From Microbispora hainanensis (GTDB taxonomy: Bacteria; Actinomycetota; Actinomycetes; Streptosporangiales; Streptosporangiaceae), in the NCBI RefSeq assembly GCF_006874475.1, contig NZ_VIRM01000014.1, forward strand, positions 62,001-126,000: 64,000 nucleotides of DNA, read 5' to 3'. Positions 20,410-32,865 of this stretch are shown piece after piece. The position numbers and the translations under genes were made by a program. Each line of letters begins with the position of its first letter. Position 1 is the first letter of the stretch. The notes below the pieces were generated by a model. It had not been told where the DNA came from. It made no database searches and worked only from the letters and a program-made list of their open reading frames with translations.

Positions 20410-21993
20410 GTGGCTAGCAGTGACCGCGGGACGCGGGAGCGTACGGGGGCGCTGACGCGGCGCGCCTTTCTGGTGGGCGTCGGCGCGGCCGGAGGCGCCG
20501 GAGCGATGTACGCGGCGATGGGGGCGCTCGGGCTCGCACCGGATGACCAGGAGAAGGACTACACGCCGCCAAGCCGTTCCGACTTCGCGCTCAGCGGGAG
20601 GGGCGCCGGCTCCGTGGTGATCCTCGGTGCGGGCATCGCGGGCCTGGCCGCGGCGTACGAACTGAGCAAGGCGGGCTACGACTGCACCATCCTGGAGGCC
20701 CGCGACCGGGTCGGCGGGCGCAACCTCACGCTGCGCGGGGGCGACCGGCTGCCCGAGCTTTCGGGTGCGACGCAGGAGGCACGGTTCGGAGAGGGCGTCT
20801 ACTTCAACGCCGGCCCGGCCCGCATCGCCCAGTGGATGGTAACTCTCGATTACTGCCGGGAGCTCGGCGTCCCGATCGAATTGTTCGTCAACGACAACTC
20901 CAGCGCGTACGTCTACAACAGGGGCATGAAGGCACCAGTCCGCGCGCGCACCGCCCGCGCCGACACCTACGGCTACATCAGCGAGCTGCTGGCGAAGGCC
21001 ACGAACGCGGGCGCGCTGAACCGGCGGCTGACGGCGGGCGACAAGGACCGCCTGCTCCACTTCCTGTCGGAGTTCGGCGACATCGGCAAGACCTACACCT
21101 ACACCGGTTCGGAGCGCAGGGGGTTCTCCGAAAACCCGGGCACGGCCGAGGGCGTGGCGCTTGGTCCGCCACCGCCTCTGTCGGAGGTGCTCGGCTACGG
21201 GCTCGGCCGGTCCATCACGTTTCCCTTCGGCTACGAGATGGCCATGCCGATGTTCCAGCCGGTCGGCGGCATGGACGCCATCGCCGTCGCGCTGGCCGAC
21301 GCCGTGGGGCGCGACCGCATCCGCACTTCGGTCGAGGTCAAGAAGATCATTAATCTGCCCGACGGTGTGGAGGTCGAGCACACGGGCGGCTCGACCAGGG
21401 CGGACTTCTGCATCGCGGCTCTGCCGCCGCACGTGCTCGCCCGGATCCCCGGCAACCTGGACGCGCGGGTCGTCGCGGCCCTGAGGACGCCCACTCCGGT
21501 GTCGGCCGGGAAGATCGGGTTAGAGTATCGTCGCCGCTGGTGGGAGACCGACGAACGGATCTACGGCGGCATCACCGAGACCGATCTGGACATCGCGCAC
21601 ATCTGGTATCCGTCCTACGGTTTCCACGGCACACGGGGGCTGGTGGTCGGCTACTACAACCTCGACGAGGACGCCGAGGCGTACGGCCGCCTCACCCACG
21701 CGGAGCGGCAGCGGCGGGCGCTCACCCAGGGCAAGAAGATCCACGGCGAGAAGTACCGGTCCGAACTGCTGTCCAGCGTCTCGATCGCCTGGCAGCGGCA
21801 GCCTTTCATCGAGGGCGCGTGGGTCGCCTGGCCCTCCTATGAGGGGGCCTTCACGCTCCTGCAGCGACCGGCCGGCCGGGTGTACTTCGCGGGCGACTGG
21901 CTCACGCACCTCATCGCCTGGCAGGCGGGGGCGCTGGAGTCGGCCCGTAAGGTGGTCACCCAACTGCACGAGCGCGCCGTCAAGGAGGGCTGA
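20410..21993 (+). CDS. Tat-exported flavin amine oxidase
   Basis: A 527-residue FAD-dependent amine oxidase. The N-terminus has a twin-arginine signal (LTRRAFLVGVGAAGGAGAMY), so it should be exported folded with its FAD. The dinucleotide-binding motif VVILGAGIAGLAAAYELSKA is followed by LEARDRVGGRN, and the C-terminal FAD motif is VYFAGDWLTHLIAWQAGALE. The substrate could be a primary amine, polyamine or L-amino acid. The GTG at 20410 has AGGCAGG upstream. The aminopeptidase ends 84 bases before it, and the next gene starts directly at its stop. The pairing with a D-aminopeptidase and a QueC-like protein is unusual. Confidence 0.87.
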   Translation: MASSDRGTRERTGALTRRAFLVGVGAAGGAGAMYAAMGALGLAPDDQEKDYTPPSRSDFALSGRGAGSVVILGAGIAGLAAAYELSKAGYDCTILEARDRVGGRNLTLRGGDRLPELSGATQEARFGEGVYFNAGPARIAQWMVTLDYCRELGVPIELFVNDNSSAYVYNRGMKAPVRARTARADTYGYISELLAKATNAGALNRRLTAGDKDRLLHFLSEFGDIGKTYTYTGSERRGFSENPGTAEGVALGPPPPLSEVLGYGLGRSITFPFGYEMAMPMFQPVGGMDAIAVALADAVGRDRIRTSVEVKKIINLPDGVEVEHTGGSTRADFCIAALPPHVLARIPGNLDARVVAALRTPTPVSAGKIGLEYRRRWWETDERIYGGITETDLDIAHIWYPSYGFHGTRGLVVGYYNLDEDAEAYGRLTHAERQRRALTQGKKIHGEKYRSELLSSVSIAWQRQPFIEGAWVAWPSYEGAFTLLQRPAGRVYFAGDWLTHLIAWQAGALESARKVVTQLHERAVKEG

Positions 21994-22509
21994 ATGCCGC
22001 TCGAATGGGTTCCCGCGTCCGACCGGCCGGACCTGCTCGCCGATCCCGTCGCCAAGGCCGTGGCCTCGCTCGACGTCACGGTGAAGGTCGCCGAGATCGA
22101 TCCCGCGCTGTCCGACACCGCCGCGTTCTGCGAGCGGTACGGCGTGGCGATGGAGGACTCGGCCAACTGCGTCGTCGTCGCCGCCAAGCGGGGCGGGGAG
22201 ACGCGGTATGCCGCCGTCATGGTTCTCGCCACCGATCGGGCCGACGTCAACGGAATCGTGCGCCGCCGTCTGGACGCGCGGAAGGCGTCCTTCGCCCCGC
22301 AGGCGGAGGCCGTCGAACTGACCGCTATGGAGTATGGAGGGATCACTCCGATCGGCCTTCCCGAGGGCTGGCCGGTGCTTGTTGACGAAAACGTGACCCG
22401 GCGGCCTTTCGTGGTGATCGGCAGCGGCGTCCGCCGCTCCAAGCTGGCGCTTTCCGGCGAGGCGCTGGTCGCGGCGACGCGGGGGGAGGTCCTCGCGCTC
22501 ACCATTTGA
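21994..22509 (+). CDS. YbaK/EbsC-like protein (aminoacyl-tRNA deacylase fold)
   Basis: A 171-residue protein resembling the YbaK/ProX editing family, which hydrolyses mis-acylated tRNA. The region CVVVAAKRGGETRYAAVMVL lines up with the conserved core, as do the region around FAPQAEAVELTAMEYGGITP and a C-terminal stretch including IGSGVRRSKLALSGEAL. A lysine is present in the expected VVAAKRGG position. The ATG follows the amine oxidase stop with no gap, so translation is coupled. In this operon it might act on an aminoacyl or peptidyl adduct rather than tRNA, which is speculative. It is the last of the five-gene run; a kinase gene follows after 106 bases with its own promoter-like element. 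Confidence 0.75.
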   Translation: MPLEWVPASDRPDLLADPVAKAVASLDVTVKVAEIDPALSDTAAFCERYGVAMEDSANCVVVAAKRGGETRYAAVMVLATDRADVNGIVRRRLDARKASFAPQAEAVELTAMEYGGITPIGLPEGWPVLVDENVTRRPFVVIGSGVRRSKLALSGEALVAATRGEVLALTI

Positions 22510-22600
22510 CCGTTTGCCGGGAAACCGCTGGCGTCTTTTCTCCGTTGTGCTGAGCAGAGATGTGGCGCGATGGTTCACTCATGGGCGTTCTTTTAGTCGG

Positions 22601-22606
22601 TATGGT
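22601..22606 (+). promoter_or_regulatory. -10 element (TATGGT) before the kinase cluster
   Basis: TATGGT lies nine bases before the ATG at 22616, implying a leader of only two or three bases. No strong -35 or Shine-Dalgarno is seen. Confidence 0.35.
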
Positions 22607-22615
22607 GCTTAGGCA

Positions 22616-24948
<2,333 letters not shown>

Positions 24949-24952
<4 letters not shown>

Positions 24953-26907
24953 CGGGGGACGACATGTCGGCTACTGAGGCTCCGGAGAGGATCGGGCCCT
25001 ACCGGCTGCTGCGGCAGCTCGGTGAGGGCGGCATGGGGGTGGTCCATCTCGGCCTGGACGCGGAGGGGCGCGAGGTCGCGGTCAAGGTGCTGCATCCGCA
25101 CGTCGCCACCGACCTCAAGGCGCGCGACCGGCTCACCCGCGAGGTCGAGACCATGCGGCGGGTGCGCAGCAGGCGGGTCGCCGAGGTCCTCGACGCCGAC
25201 CTGACCGGCGCCGCGCCCTACATCGTGACGCGGTACGCCCCCGGGCGGACCTTAGAGCAGACGGTCCTGGAGGACGGGCCGCTCGCCGACGACGGCGTGA
25301 TCCGGCTCGCGGTGGGCCTGTGTGAGGCCCTGGTCGCCATCCACGCGGCCGACGTCATCCACCGCGACCTCAAGCCGGCCAACGTGATGCTCGTGGACGG
25401 CGAGCCGCTCGTGATCGACTTCGGCATCGCCCACCTGGTCAACGCCACCCGGCTGACCCAGACGGGGATGTTCGTCGGCACGCCCGGCTATCTCGCCCCG
25501 GAGATCATCCGGGATACCGAGATCACCCAGGCCGCCGACGTGCACGCGCTGGCGGCCACGGTCTTCTTCGCGGCCACGGGGAAGGCGCCGTTCGGCTCGG
25601 GCACGTTCGAGTCGATCTGTTACAACATCCTTGAGGGCAAGGCGCAGGTGGACCTCGCGCCGGCCTGGATGGGGAACTGGCTCCGCCTCGCGCTGGCGTC
25701 CGAGGCGACGTCGCGCCCAACCGCCGCGTCGCTGCTCAGGCTCACCCGTCAGCTCGACCCCTCGGTCACCGTGCTCAGGGAGACCGCCCACGAGTCGCCG
25801 CGCGACGGCGGGACGCGGATCCTGGACGGCACGCGCGTGCTCGACGACGTGGCGCGGAGGGACGCGGGCGGCCCCGTGAACGGGACCGGCCCGGTCAACG
25901 GGGGCGCGCTGAACGGCGCCGGCGGGAGCCGCACCGGCATGCTGCCGGCCGACGACGACAGCTACTCCGACCTGCTGCCGCCGGTGAACTACGTGGAGCC
26001 GGAGCGGCCCCGCCGGGAGCCCAGGGAGTCCCGGGGGCCCAGGCAGCGCCGCCCCGAGTCCGCGCCGCCTCCGGCGCACCCGCAGGCCCTGCCGTACGGG
26101 CAGGCGCCTCCGCCGCCCTATCAGCCGCCGGTCTACCAGCCGTACACCGACCAGCGGGTGGCGGGCTATCCGGAGCCCCCGGTCGCGCCGCCGCAGGCCC
26201 CCGCCGCGCCCTACCAGCCCGAGCCGAGGCGGGCCCCCTACCGGGCCCCGCATCCCGTGCTCGCGGCCCTGCTGCTGGCCACGATCGTGGCGCTGGCCTG
26301 CCTGCTGCCGGTCGTGGTGAGCCTGTTCGCCGTCGTGGCGGCGCTGTGCCTGCGGGTGGGGCAGTATCTGCTCGGCGACCTCGCCGACCGCCGGGCCGCG
26401 CGGGGCAGCAGCGGGGCCGACCCGCTCCTCGCGGTGCTCGGCACGCCGTGGGCCCTGATCAAGGCCGGGCTGGCGACGGTGGTGCAGGTGCCGCTGGCCC
26501 TGATGTTCGCGATGTGCGTATGGGGCGGGTTCTACTACCTCGGCGGGGTCAGGCCCGACCCCGCCGCGGCGTACGCCGCGGGCGCCTTCGTGGCCGGGCT
26601 GTTCGTCCTGCCCGGCGGGAAGGCCCCCCGCAAGGCGGTGTCCCGGACGCTGAGCGCGGTGATCCGGAGCCCCGGAGCGGGAATGATCGTGACGATCGCG
26701 GTCGGCACGGTCGCGCTGTTCGCGGTCATGACGGCGCTGTCCGCGGACGCCTCGTGGATCCCCTGGCGGCCGCCGTCGGTGGCGGTGGACCACATCGTCG
26801 CCGACCTCAAACAGAAGGGTCAGGACACCGTCGTCAACCTGATCGGCGGCGTGATCGGCGACATCATGGACAGGATCGGCCTGGGCTTCCTGACCTTCTG
26901 GACCTGA
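24949..26907 (+). CDS. membrane Ser/Thr protein kinase (second of three)
   Basis: A 652-residue kinase with glycine loop GEGGMG, VAVKVLHPHV, HRDLKPAN near 138, DFGIAHL and GTPGYLAPE. The linker is Pro-rich with PYQPPVYQPY-type repeats. The C-terminal part from about residue 435 has hydrophobic segments (ALLLATIVALACLLPVVVSL and others), and its overall arrangement matches the C-terminus of the preceding kinase. The GTG at 24949 overlaps the previous stop by four bases; an ATG five codons later (MSATEAPERIGPYRLL) is the alternative start. An imperfect 15-bp hairpin follows the gene. Confidence 0.91.
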
Positions 26908-26929
26908 CCGGCCTGACAGTGAACCGCCA

Positions 26930-26963
26930 GGCACCGAGCGCGCCGGTGGGGCGCGCCGGTGCC
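26930..26963 (+). terminator. GC-rich hairpin between kinases 2 and 3
   Basis: GGCACCGAGCGCGCC (26930-26944) pairs with GGCGCGCCGGTGCC (26950-26963) with one mismatch/bulge and a five-base loop. There is no T-run. It may terminate or attenuate transcription between the second and third kinase. The rest of the 180-base gap is GAGCGAG-rich. Confidence 0.5.
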
Positions 26964-27086
26964 CGGACCGAGGAGCGAGTGGAGCGAGGGGCGAGCGACT
27001 CCGAGCGGCGAGGGAAGTGTTCGGCGCGCGCCTCCGGCGCGACCATCGGATGAGAGCGTCCCGACGAGCGAAGCGGGAGACACAGT

Positions 27087-28322
27087 TTGGGCACGCCGGA
27101 ACAGCTTGGTCCCTATCGTCTGGTCTCCGCCCTCGGCTCCGGGGGGTTCGGTGAGGTCCACCTCGCGCTGGACCCCGACGGGCGCACGGTGGCGGTGAAG
27201 GTCCTGCATCCCCACGTCGCCTCCGACGGGTTCGCCATCACCCGCCTCGCCCGCGAGGTGGAGACCATGCGCCGGGTGCGCGGGGCCCACGTCGCCGAGG
27301 TGCTGGACGCCTCCCTGTCGGGGGAGCGGCCCTACATCGTCACGCGGTACGTCCAGGGCAGGCCGCTCAGCACGGTCGTGGCCAACGACGGGCCGGTCGC
27401 CGGGGCCGACCTGCTGCGGCTCGCCCTGGGGCTGGCGGAGGCGCTGGAGTCCGTCCACGCGGCCGGGGTCGTCCACCGCGACCTCAAGCCGGCCAACGTG
27501 ATCGTCTCCGAGCGCGAGCCGTACGTGATCGACTTCGGCATCGCGTGCGCACTGGAGTCGGCCTCGGTCACCGCCTCGGGCGCGGTCGTCGGCACGCCCG
27601 GCTACCTGGCCCCCGAGGTGCTGGAAGGCCGGGAGGCCGGGCCGGAGGCCGACGTGTTCGCCTGGGGGGCGACGCTGGCCTACGCCGCCTCGGGGCGGCA
27701 GCCGTACGGGACCGGGCCGGCCGCGGCGATCGCCTACCGGGTCGTCCACCGCGAGCCCGACCTGACGGGCGTGCCGTCCTGGCTCGTCCCGATCGTGGAG
27801 CGGTGCCTGAGCACCGGCCCGGCGGACCGCCCGGCGACGGCCGAGCTGGCCGGGCTCCTCAAGGAGGCCGCGCCCGTGCTGGACGGGATCGAGCCGGCGC
27901 GGCCCGCGCTGTCGGAGGCGCCCACCCAGCAATGGCGGCCCGGCGACCGCCGGGAGCGCCGGCCCGCGCGCGGAAGCCGCCGCGGAGAGGTGGACGACCC
28001 GCGCGCCGCGCACCGGGAGAAGCTGCACCGCCGCTGGGTGATCGGCTCCGCGGTGGTGGTCGGCCTGTTCGCCGCCGCGGCGCGGGCCGACCTGCCCGAG
28101 GTGTCGCTTCTGCTGCTGGTGCTCTATGGCATCGCGCTGCTCGTGGACGCGGGGTTCGGGCTGCTGGGGAAGTCGCGGCGGCGGCTCGTGGTGGATCTCG
28201 CGGGCGGCGTCGGGGCCGTCGCGGTGTGGGCGCTGCTGAGCACGCTGTTCAGCACGGTGACGCTCCTCATGGCCGTCGGCACGGTCGTGTTCCTGCTCGT
28301 CATGCTCGTGATCGCCAGTTAG
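27087..28322 (+). CDS. membrane Ser/Thr protein kinase (third of three)
   Basis: A 411-residue kinase, shorter than its two neighbours because it lacks the long linker. The glycine loop is GSGGFGEV, with VAVKVLHPHVAS, HRDLKPAN near 130, DFGIACAL and GTPGYLAPEVLEG. From about residue 317 there are three or four hydrophobic segments (for example VTLLMAVGTVVFLLVMLVIA at the C-terminus). I take the TTG at 27087 (MGTPEQLGPYRLV), preceded by GGGAGA; no better start lies nearby. Sequence similarity in the kinase domain suggests a tandem triplication. The stop overlaps the convergent lipoprotein gene by four bases. Confidence 0.9.
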   Translation: MGTPEQLGPYRLVSALGSGGFGEVHLALDPDGRTVAVKVLHPHVASDGFAITRLAREVETMRRVRGAHVAEVLDASLSGERPYIVTRYVQGRPLSTVVANDGPVAGADLLRLALGLAEALESVHAAGVVHRDLKPANVIVSEREPYVIDFGIACALESASVTASGAVVGTPGYLAPEVLEGREAGPEADVFAWGATLAYAASGRQPYGTGPAAAIAYRVVHREPDLTGVPSWLVPIVERCLSTGPADRPATAELAGLLKEAAPVLDGIEPARPALSEAPTQQWRPGDRRERRPARGSRRGEVDDPRAAHREKLHRRWVIGSAVVVGLFAAAARADLPEVSLLLLVLYGIALLVDAGFGLLGKSRRRLVVDLAGGVGAVAVWALLSTLFSTVTLLMAVGTVVFLLVMLVIAS

Positions 28323-29272
28323 GAGAACCAGTCGGCGCCGACCTCCTGGATGGTGTGGCCGCCCTGGGGCACCACCAGCGCCTCGCTCAGCACCTGGTTG
28401 ACGTGCTTCGGGTTGTTGACCATGCCGAACAGGAAGAACGAGCCGCCGTCCGCCGTACGGAAGCCGAAGACCGACCCGTGCCCCTCGAAGGCGACGTACG
28501 CGCCCTTGTTCACGGCCGGGAACGCCTTGCGGCTGTAGCTGTCCTTGGCCAGGCGATAGCCGGAGGCGCCCTCCTTCTTCTCGTTGTTCCAGAAGTTCAG
28601 GTATTCCTGGGCCACGGCGCGGGCCACATCGGAGTCCATGTCGGTGATGTAGCCGTCGGCGTCGACCCGCGGCTTCGGCATCCGCCGGCCCCAGTGGAGC
28701 GGGGTCGCGACGGCCAGCTTGAACGGCTGCCCGGGGGAGCGGAAGAACGCGAGCACGTGGGGGCGCGCGTGGCCCTCGGTGTCCTTGTAGGTCGCCTGCG
28801 CGATGAACCAGTCGCCGATCGACGGCTGCCGCTCCGGCCGGGGCAGGTAGATCGTCGGAGTGCCGATCACGTGGATCGGCTTGTGCCCCGGCTTCGACCC
28901 GAAGATCTCATGGTTGCGCTCGATCACGCCCTCGTGCAGCGCGGCCTCGACGAACAGCGCGTCGAGCAGGTCGTTCCGGTTCCACCACTTGCGCTTGCGC
29001 AGCGTCGCGTTGTATTCGCCCACCCACTTCTGCATGGCCTGCCTCGCCCCGGTGAGCGTCGGCCCCGTCCCGGTGGGAGCAGGGGTGGCGGCGGTGGGAG
29101 CAGGGGTGGCGGAGGGAGTGGGGCCGGTGGAGGGAGTGCGGGCGGTGCTCGACATCGGCCGTGGTGACGTGGCCGGGCTGGGCGCGTCGGCGCGGTGCGC
29201 CACCACATCGGTGAACGCGCCGCAGCCGGACAGGCTCACGACCAGGGCCACGATCAGCGATGTCCTGCGCAC
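28319..29272 (-). CDS. putative lipoprotein of unknown function
   Basis: A 317-residue protein with a lipoprotein signal: VRRTSLIVALVVSLSGCG, with lipobox LSGC. A Pro/Thr/Ala-rich linker follows, typical of surface lipoproteins. The body (from LTGARQAMQKWVGEYNATLR) is a globular domain with many aromatic residues and no motif I can assign. The C-terminus (FFLFGMVNNPKHVNQVLSEA) is conserved-looking. I choose GTG 29272, which has GGGGG eight bases upstream; a TTG at 29287 is in frame. It converges with the third kinase and could be an extracellular partner of the kinases, but only position suggests this. Confidence 0.7.
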   Translation of the reverse strand: MRRTSLIVALVVSLSGCGAFTDVVAHRADAPSPATSPRPMSSTARTPSTGPTPSATPAPTAATPAPTGTGPTLTGARQAMQKWVGEYNATLRKRKWWNRNDLLDALFVEAALHEGVIERNHEIFGSKPGHKPIHVIGTPTIYLPRPERQPSIGDWFIAQATYKDTEGHARPHVLAFFRSPGQPFKLAVATPLHWGRRMPKPRVDADGYITDMDSDVARAVAQEYLNFWNNEKKEGASGYRLAKDSYSRKAFPAVNKGAYVAFEGHGSVFGFRTADGGSFFLFGMVNNPKHVNQVLSEALVVPQGGHTIQEVGADWFS

Positions 29273-29634
29273 CGGCGGCACCCCCAAGATCGACCAGAAA
29301 TGCCAACATATCGGACACCGGAGCGCGGGTGAGCCCCGGCCGCGGGGCCTCCCCGATGCTTCTGGAACATAGTTCGGTAGGGTGGCAGTGGGCGTGACCG
29401 GGTTCTGGGTAATTCCTCAGCCGAAGGACGCGGCCGTAAAAACCTGGAGGTTTGCACCTAAGCTACCGATGGGTAACATACGCCTGGGGGGACCAGGGTC
29501 AGCTCGACACCCGGGCCACCTGCACAGGCGCGCCCGCTAGCACCTGGCAGTCTTGCATCACGTGCGCGTACCCCGCGCCACGTACCGAGAACCGCGGCGT
29601 CAGCCGTACGGAAAGGGGAGGTCGGCCACCGGCC
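29273..29634 (+). other. 362-base divergent region, lipoprotein / etfB
   Basis: No supported gene. The left part serves the lipoprotein gene; the right part has the etfB promoter at 29452-29479 and a leader of about 150 bases. The purine-rich GGAAAGGGGAGG at 29610-29621 is about 13 bases before the etfB ATG, a rather wide ribosome-binding spacing. Confidence 0.5.
29452..29479 (+). promoter_or_regulatory. housekeeping-type promoter for etfBA
   Basis: TTGCAC (29452-29457), a 16-base spacer and TAACAT (29474-29479) match a sigma-A-type promoter. The transcript would carry a leader of about 148 bases before the ATG at 29635. Confidence 0.5.
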
Positions 29635-30414
29635 ATGAACATCGTCGTCTGCGTGAAGCAGGTCCCCGACACGGCGACCGAGCGCAAGCTGAGGTCCGAT
29701 GACAAGACGCTCGACCGCGACGCCGCCGACGGCGTCGTGAACGAGCTCGACGAGTACGCGGTCGAGGAGGCGCTGCGGCTCAAGGAGGCCCATGGAGGCG
29801 AGGTCACCGTCCTCAGCATGGGCCCCGCCAAGGCGACCGAGACCATCCGCAAGGCCCTGGCGATGGGCGCCGACAAGGCGGTGCACCTGCACGACGACGC
29901 GCTGCACGGGTCGGACGCCCTCGGCACCTCCTACGCCATCTCCCAGGCCCTGAAGAAGATCGGCTTCGACCTGGTGATCCTCGGCTCGGAGTCGACCGAC
30001 GCCCGCACCGGCATGCTCGCCGCGATGCTGGCCGAGCGGCTCGGCGCGCCGCAGCTCACGCTCGCCCGCAAGGTCGAGGTCGAGGGCACGTCCATCCGGG
30101 TCGAGCGGATCACCGACTACGGCTACGACAAGGTCGAGGCGTCGCTGCCGGCCGTCGTGTCGGTGGTCGAGAAAATCAACGAGCCGCGCTACCCGTCGTT
30201 CAAGGGCATCATGGCCGCCAAGAAGAAGCCGGTCGAGACCCTCGGGGTCGCCGACGCGGAGATCGCGGGCGACCAGGTGGGCCTGGCGAACTCCTGGAGC
30301 GAGGTCGTGGACTTCGCCGCCGCCCCGCCGCGTGCCGCGGGCACCGTGATCAAGGATGAGGGCGACGGCGGAGCCAAGGCCGCCGAGTTCCTCGCGTCGA
30401 AGAAGTTCATCTGA
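29635..30414 (+). CDS. etfB: electron transfer flavoprotein beta subunit
   Basis: EtfB, 259 residues, begins with the family N-terminus MNIVVCVKQVPDTATERKL and has the AMP-binding ETF domain with LGSESTDARTGMLAAMLAER. With EtfA it carries electrons from acyl-CoA and related dehydrogenases to the membrane quinone pool. The ATG at 29635 is chosen from the family start although the frame is open further upstream. The etfA gene follows eight bases later, so the two are co-transcribed from the promoter at 29452-29479. Confidence 0.95.
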   Translation: MNIVVCVKQVPDTATERKLRSDDKTLDRDAADGVVNELDEYAVEEALRLKEAHGGEVTVLSMGPAKATETIRKALAMGADKAVHLHDDALHGSDALGTSYAISQALKKIGFDLVILGSESTDARTGMLAAMLAERLGAPQLTLARKVEVEGTSIRVERITDYGYDKVEASLPAVVSVVEKINEPRYPSFKGIMAAKKKPVETLGVADAEIAGDQVGLANSWSEVVDFAAAPPRAAGTVIKDEGDGGAKAAEFLASKKFI

Positions 30415-30422
30415 GGGGCCCC

Positions 30423-31379
30423 GTGATGAGTGAGATTCTGGTTCTCGTCGAGCACGTCGACGGTGACGTCAAGAAGGTCACCCTCGAACTGCTGACCCTG
30501 GCCCGGTCGCTGGGCACCCCGGCCGCCGTGTGGGCGGGCCCCGGCTACTCCGACGCGGGGAAGGCCAGGCTCGCCGAGTATGGCGCCGAGAAGATCTACG
30601 TGGCGAACGCCGACGAGATCGGCGACTACGTGGCGGCCCCCAAGGCCGAGGTGCTGGCGCACCTGGTGACCGAGCGGTCCCCGGCCGCCGTCTTCGTCGC
30701 CGCGACCGGCGAGGGCAAGGAGATCGCCGGCCGCCTCGCGATCAAGACGGACTCCGGCGTGATCTCCGACGCGGTGGGCGTCGGCGAGGGCTTCGTCGCC
30801 GAGCAGTCCATCTTCGGCGGCGGCGTCAACGTGCACAGCCGCGTGACCAAGGGCACCCCGATCATCACGGTCCGCCCGAACAGCACCGCCCCCGTCGCCG
30901 CCCCCGCGGCCGGCGCCGAGGAGAAGGTGGAGGTCGCGCTGTCGGACGCCGCCCGCGCGGCCAGGATCGTCGAGCGGGTCGTCCAGGAGAAGGGCGCCCG
31001 CCCGGAGCTGACCGAGGCCGCGATCGTGGTCTCCGGCGGCCGGGGCGTGGGCTCGGGCGAGAACTTCGCGATCATCGAGAAGCTCGCCGACGCTCTCGGC
31101 GCGGCCGTGGGCGCCTCGCGGGCCGCGACCGACGCCGGCTGGTATCCGCACCAGTTCCAGGTCGGGCAGACGGGCAAGACGGTCTCCCCGCAGCTCTACA
31201 TCGCGGCCGGCATCTCCGGCGCCATCCAGCACCGGGCCGGCATGCAGACCTCGAAGACCATCGTCGTGATCAACAAGGACGCCGAGGCGCCCCTGTTCGA
31301 GATCGCCGACTTCGGTGTCGTGGGCGACCTGTTCCAGGTCGTCCCGCAGCTCACCGAGGAGATCGAGAAGCGCAAGTGA
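30423..31379 (+). CDS. etfA: electron transfer flavoprotein alpha subunit
   Basis: EtfA, 318 residues. The N-terminal ETF domain ([20 protein letters not shown]) is followed by the FAD-binding C-terminal domain with [20 protein letters not shown], the GQTGKTVSP loop and [16 protein letters not shown]. The start is GTG 30423 or the ATG immediately after it; the GAGGGG sequence fits either. It forms the heterodimer with EtfB. A perfect 15-bp hairpin follows the stop codon. Confidence 0.95.
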   Translation: MMSEILVLVEHVDGDVKKVTLELLTLARSLGTPAAVWAGPGYSDAGKARLAEYGAEKIYVANADEIGDYVAAPKAEVLAHLVTERSPAAVFVAATGEGKEIAGRLAIKTDSGVISDAVGVGEGFVAEQSIFGGGVNVHSRVTKGTPIITVRPNSTAPVAAPAAGAEEKVEVALSDAARAARIVERVVQEKGARPELTEAAIVVSGGRGVGSGENFAIIEKLADALGAAVGASRAATDAGWYPHQFQVGQTGKTVSPQLYIAAGISGAIQHRAGMQTSKTIVVINKDAEAPLFEIADFGVVGDLFQVVPQLTEEIEKRK

Positions 31380-31384
31380 CGCGC

Positions 31385-31420
31385 CCGGCCCGTGCCGCGT
31401 GAACGCGCGGCACGGGCCGG
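31385..31420 (+). terminator. perfect 15-bp hairpin after etfBA
   Basis: CCGGCCCGTGCCGCG (31385-31399) and its exact reverse complement (31406-31420) enclose a six-base loop, starting six bases after the etfA stop. No T-run follows, as is usual in high-GC actinomycetes. Confidence 0.75.
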
Positions 31421-31500
31421 ACGCCCACCATTACGGCCTTGCCGGGGCCCTGGCCGCCCGTCCAGGTAAAACCACTGGTGGGATGCGGAGCCCGCGGGCC

Positions 31501-32727
31501 TCAGGCCGCCGCGCGGAGGTGCACCTCCTCGTCCTCCTCCTCGCCCGCCGACCGCACCGGCAGCGGGATGATCTCCGTACGCGACGCGGGCAGCAGCCGC
31601 GCGGCCACGGCGATGACGACGCCGAGGACGACCGCCACGCCCATCGCGACCCGCAGTGAGGCCGCGGCGGACAGGAAGCCGATGACCACGGGCCCGAGCA
31701 GCAGGCCCGCGTAGCCCATCGCGCTCGCCTGCGCGATCGCCGGACCGGGCTCGCGCGTCGCGGTCCCGGCCAGGGACAGCGCCATGGGCGAGATGGTCGC
31801 CACCGACAGCCCGATGAAGAACAGCCCGGCCACGGCGGCCACGGTGACCGGCGCGGCGATGACCGCGAGGAACGCGAGCGCGGTGGCGGCGCCGGAGAAC
31901 ATGATCAGCCCGCGGGCGCCGTAGCGGCCGCGCAGCCGGTCGCCGGCCAGCCGTGCGAGCAGCATGCCCGCCTCGAACACCGGGTAGCCGAGGGCGGCGA
32001 CCGCCTCGGAGGCGTGCAGCGTGCCCATCAGATAAAGGCCGTTCCAGTCGGCGACGACGCCCTCGACCATGAACCCGGCGAAGGTGACCGCGCCGAGCAG
32101 ATAGACGACGCCGGGCAGCCTGCGCCTGGCCCGGGCCGAGGCCCGGCCCGCCTCGTACGCCTCGGGCGCCGGGTCGGGCAGGTGCATGCGGCTGAGGGCC
32201 AGCGCCGCCGGCACCGAAAGCAGGGCGACGACCAGGATGTGGGCGGTGAGGGACAGGCCCAGGGCGATGGCCGCCGTGCCGGCCAGGCCCGCCGAGATCG
32301 CGCCGACGCACCATCCCGCGTGCATGCCGCTCATGACGGGCCGGCCGTACGCGCGCTCGACGGCCGAGCCCTGGGCGTTCATGCCGACGTCGACCGCGCC
32401 GAACGCCATGCCGAACAGCGCGGCGGCCACGGCCAGCACAGGAAAGGACGGCGCGAACGCGACGAGGACCAGTGACGCCGCGCACAGGGGAGCGGCCGCG
32501 CGCAGGACGCCACGGCTGCCGATCCTGGCCAGCACGACGCGCATGAGCTGCATGGTGAGCAGCGCGCCGATCCCCCAGCTCAGCAGGGTGAGCCCGACGG
32601 CCGACTCCGGCAGGTGGAGCCGGTCGGCCAGGGCGGGGAGGCGCACGGTGAAGGTTCCGCACATGAGGCCGGCCAGGACGAAGGTGAGGACTGCCCCGTG
32701 ACGGGCCTTCCTCAAAGCGCGGGTCAT
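31501..32727 (-). CDS. MFS transporter (probable exporter)
   Basis: A 408-residue major facilitator protein with about twelve hydrophobic segments (for example [20 protein letters not shown] at the N-terminus). The start [11 protein letters not shown] at 32727 has GGAAAGGAAG upstream. It is downstream of, and on the same strand as, a TetR-family regulator, an arrangement usual for drug or metabolite efflux. The final 30 residues are charged and cytoplasmic. No substrate can be assigned. The frame is open for 20 more codons upstream, but that stretch has no Shine-Dalgarno. Confidence 0.85.
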   Translation of the reverse strand: MTRALRKARHGAVLTFVLAGLMCGTFTVRLPALADRLHLPESAVGLTLLSWGIGALLTMQLMRVVLARIGSRGVLRAAAPLCAASLVLVAFAPSFPVLAVAAALFGMAFGAVDVGMNAQGSAVERAYGRPVMSGMHAGWCVGAISAGLAGTAAIALGLSLTAHILVVALLSVPAALALSRMHLPDPAPEAYEAGRASARARRRLPGVVYLLGAVTFAGFMVEGVVADWNGLYLMGTLHASEAVAALGYPVFEAGMLLARLAGDRLRGRYGARGLIMFSGAATALAFLAVIAAPVTVAAVAGLFFIGLSVATISPMALSLAGTATREPGPAIAQASAMGYAGLLLGPVVIGFLSAAASLRVAMGVAVVLGVVIAVAARLLPASRTEIIPLPVRSAGEEEDEEVHLRAAA

Positions 32728-32865
32728 CACAGCTTCCTTTCCAGGTGAGTCAAGTGGGTTTCCGAACCCGGATTTACGGGCAGACACCAGCAGGTCGCCC
32801 TTTCACGGCAGAGCCGGAAGGAAGGGCGACCACCAGGTGAAGGTCAGAGGGCTGCAAACGCCGGG

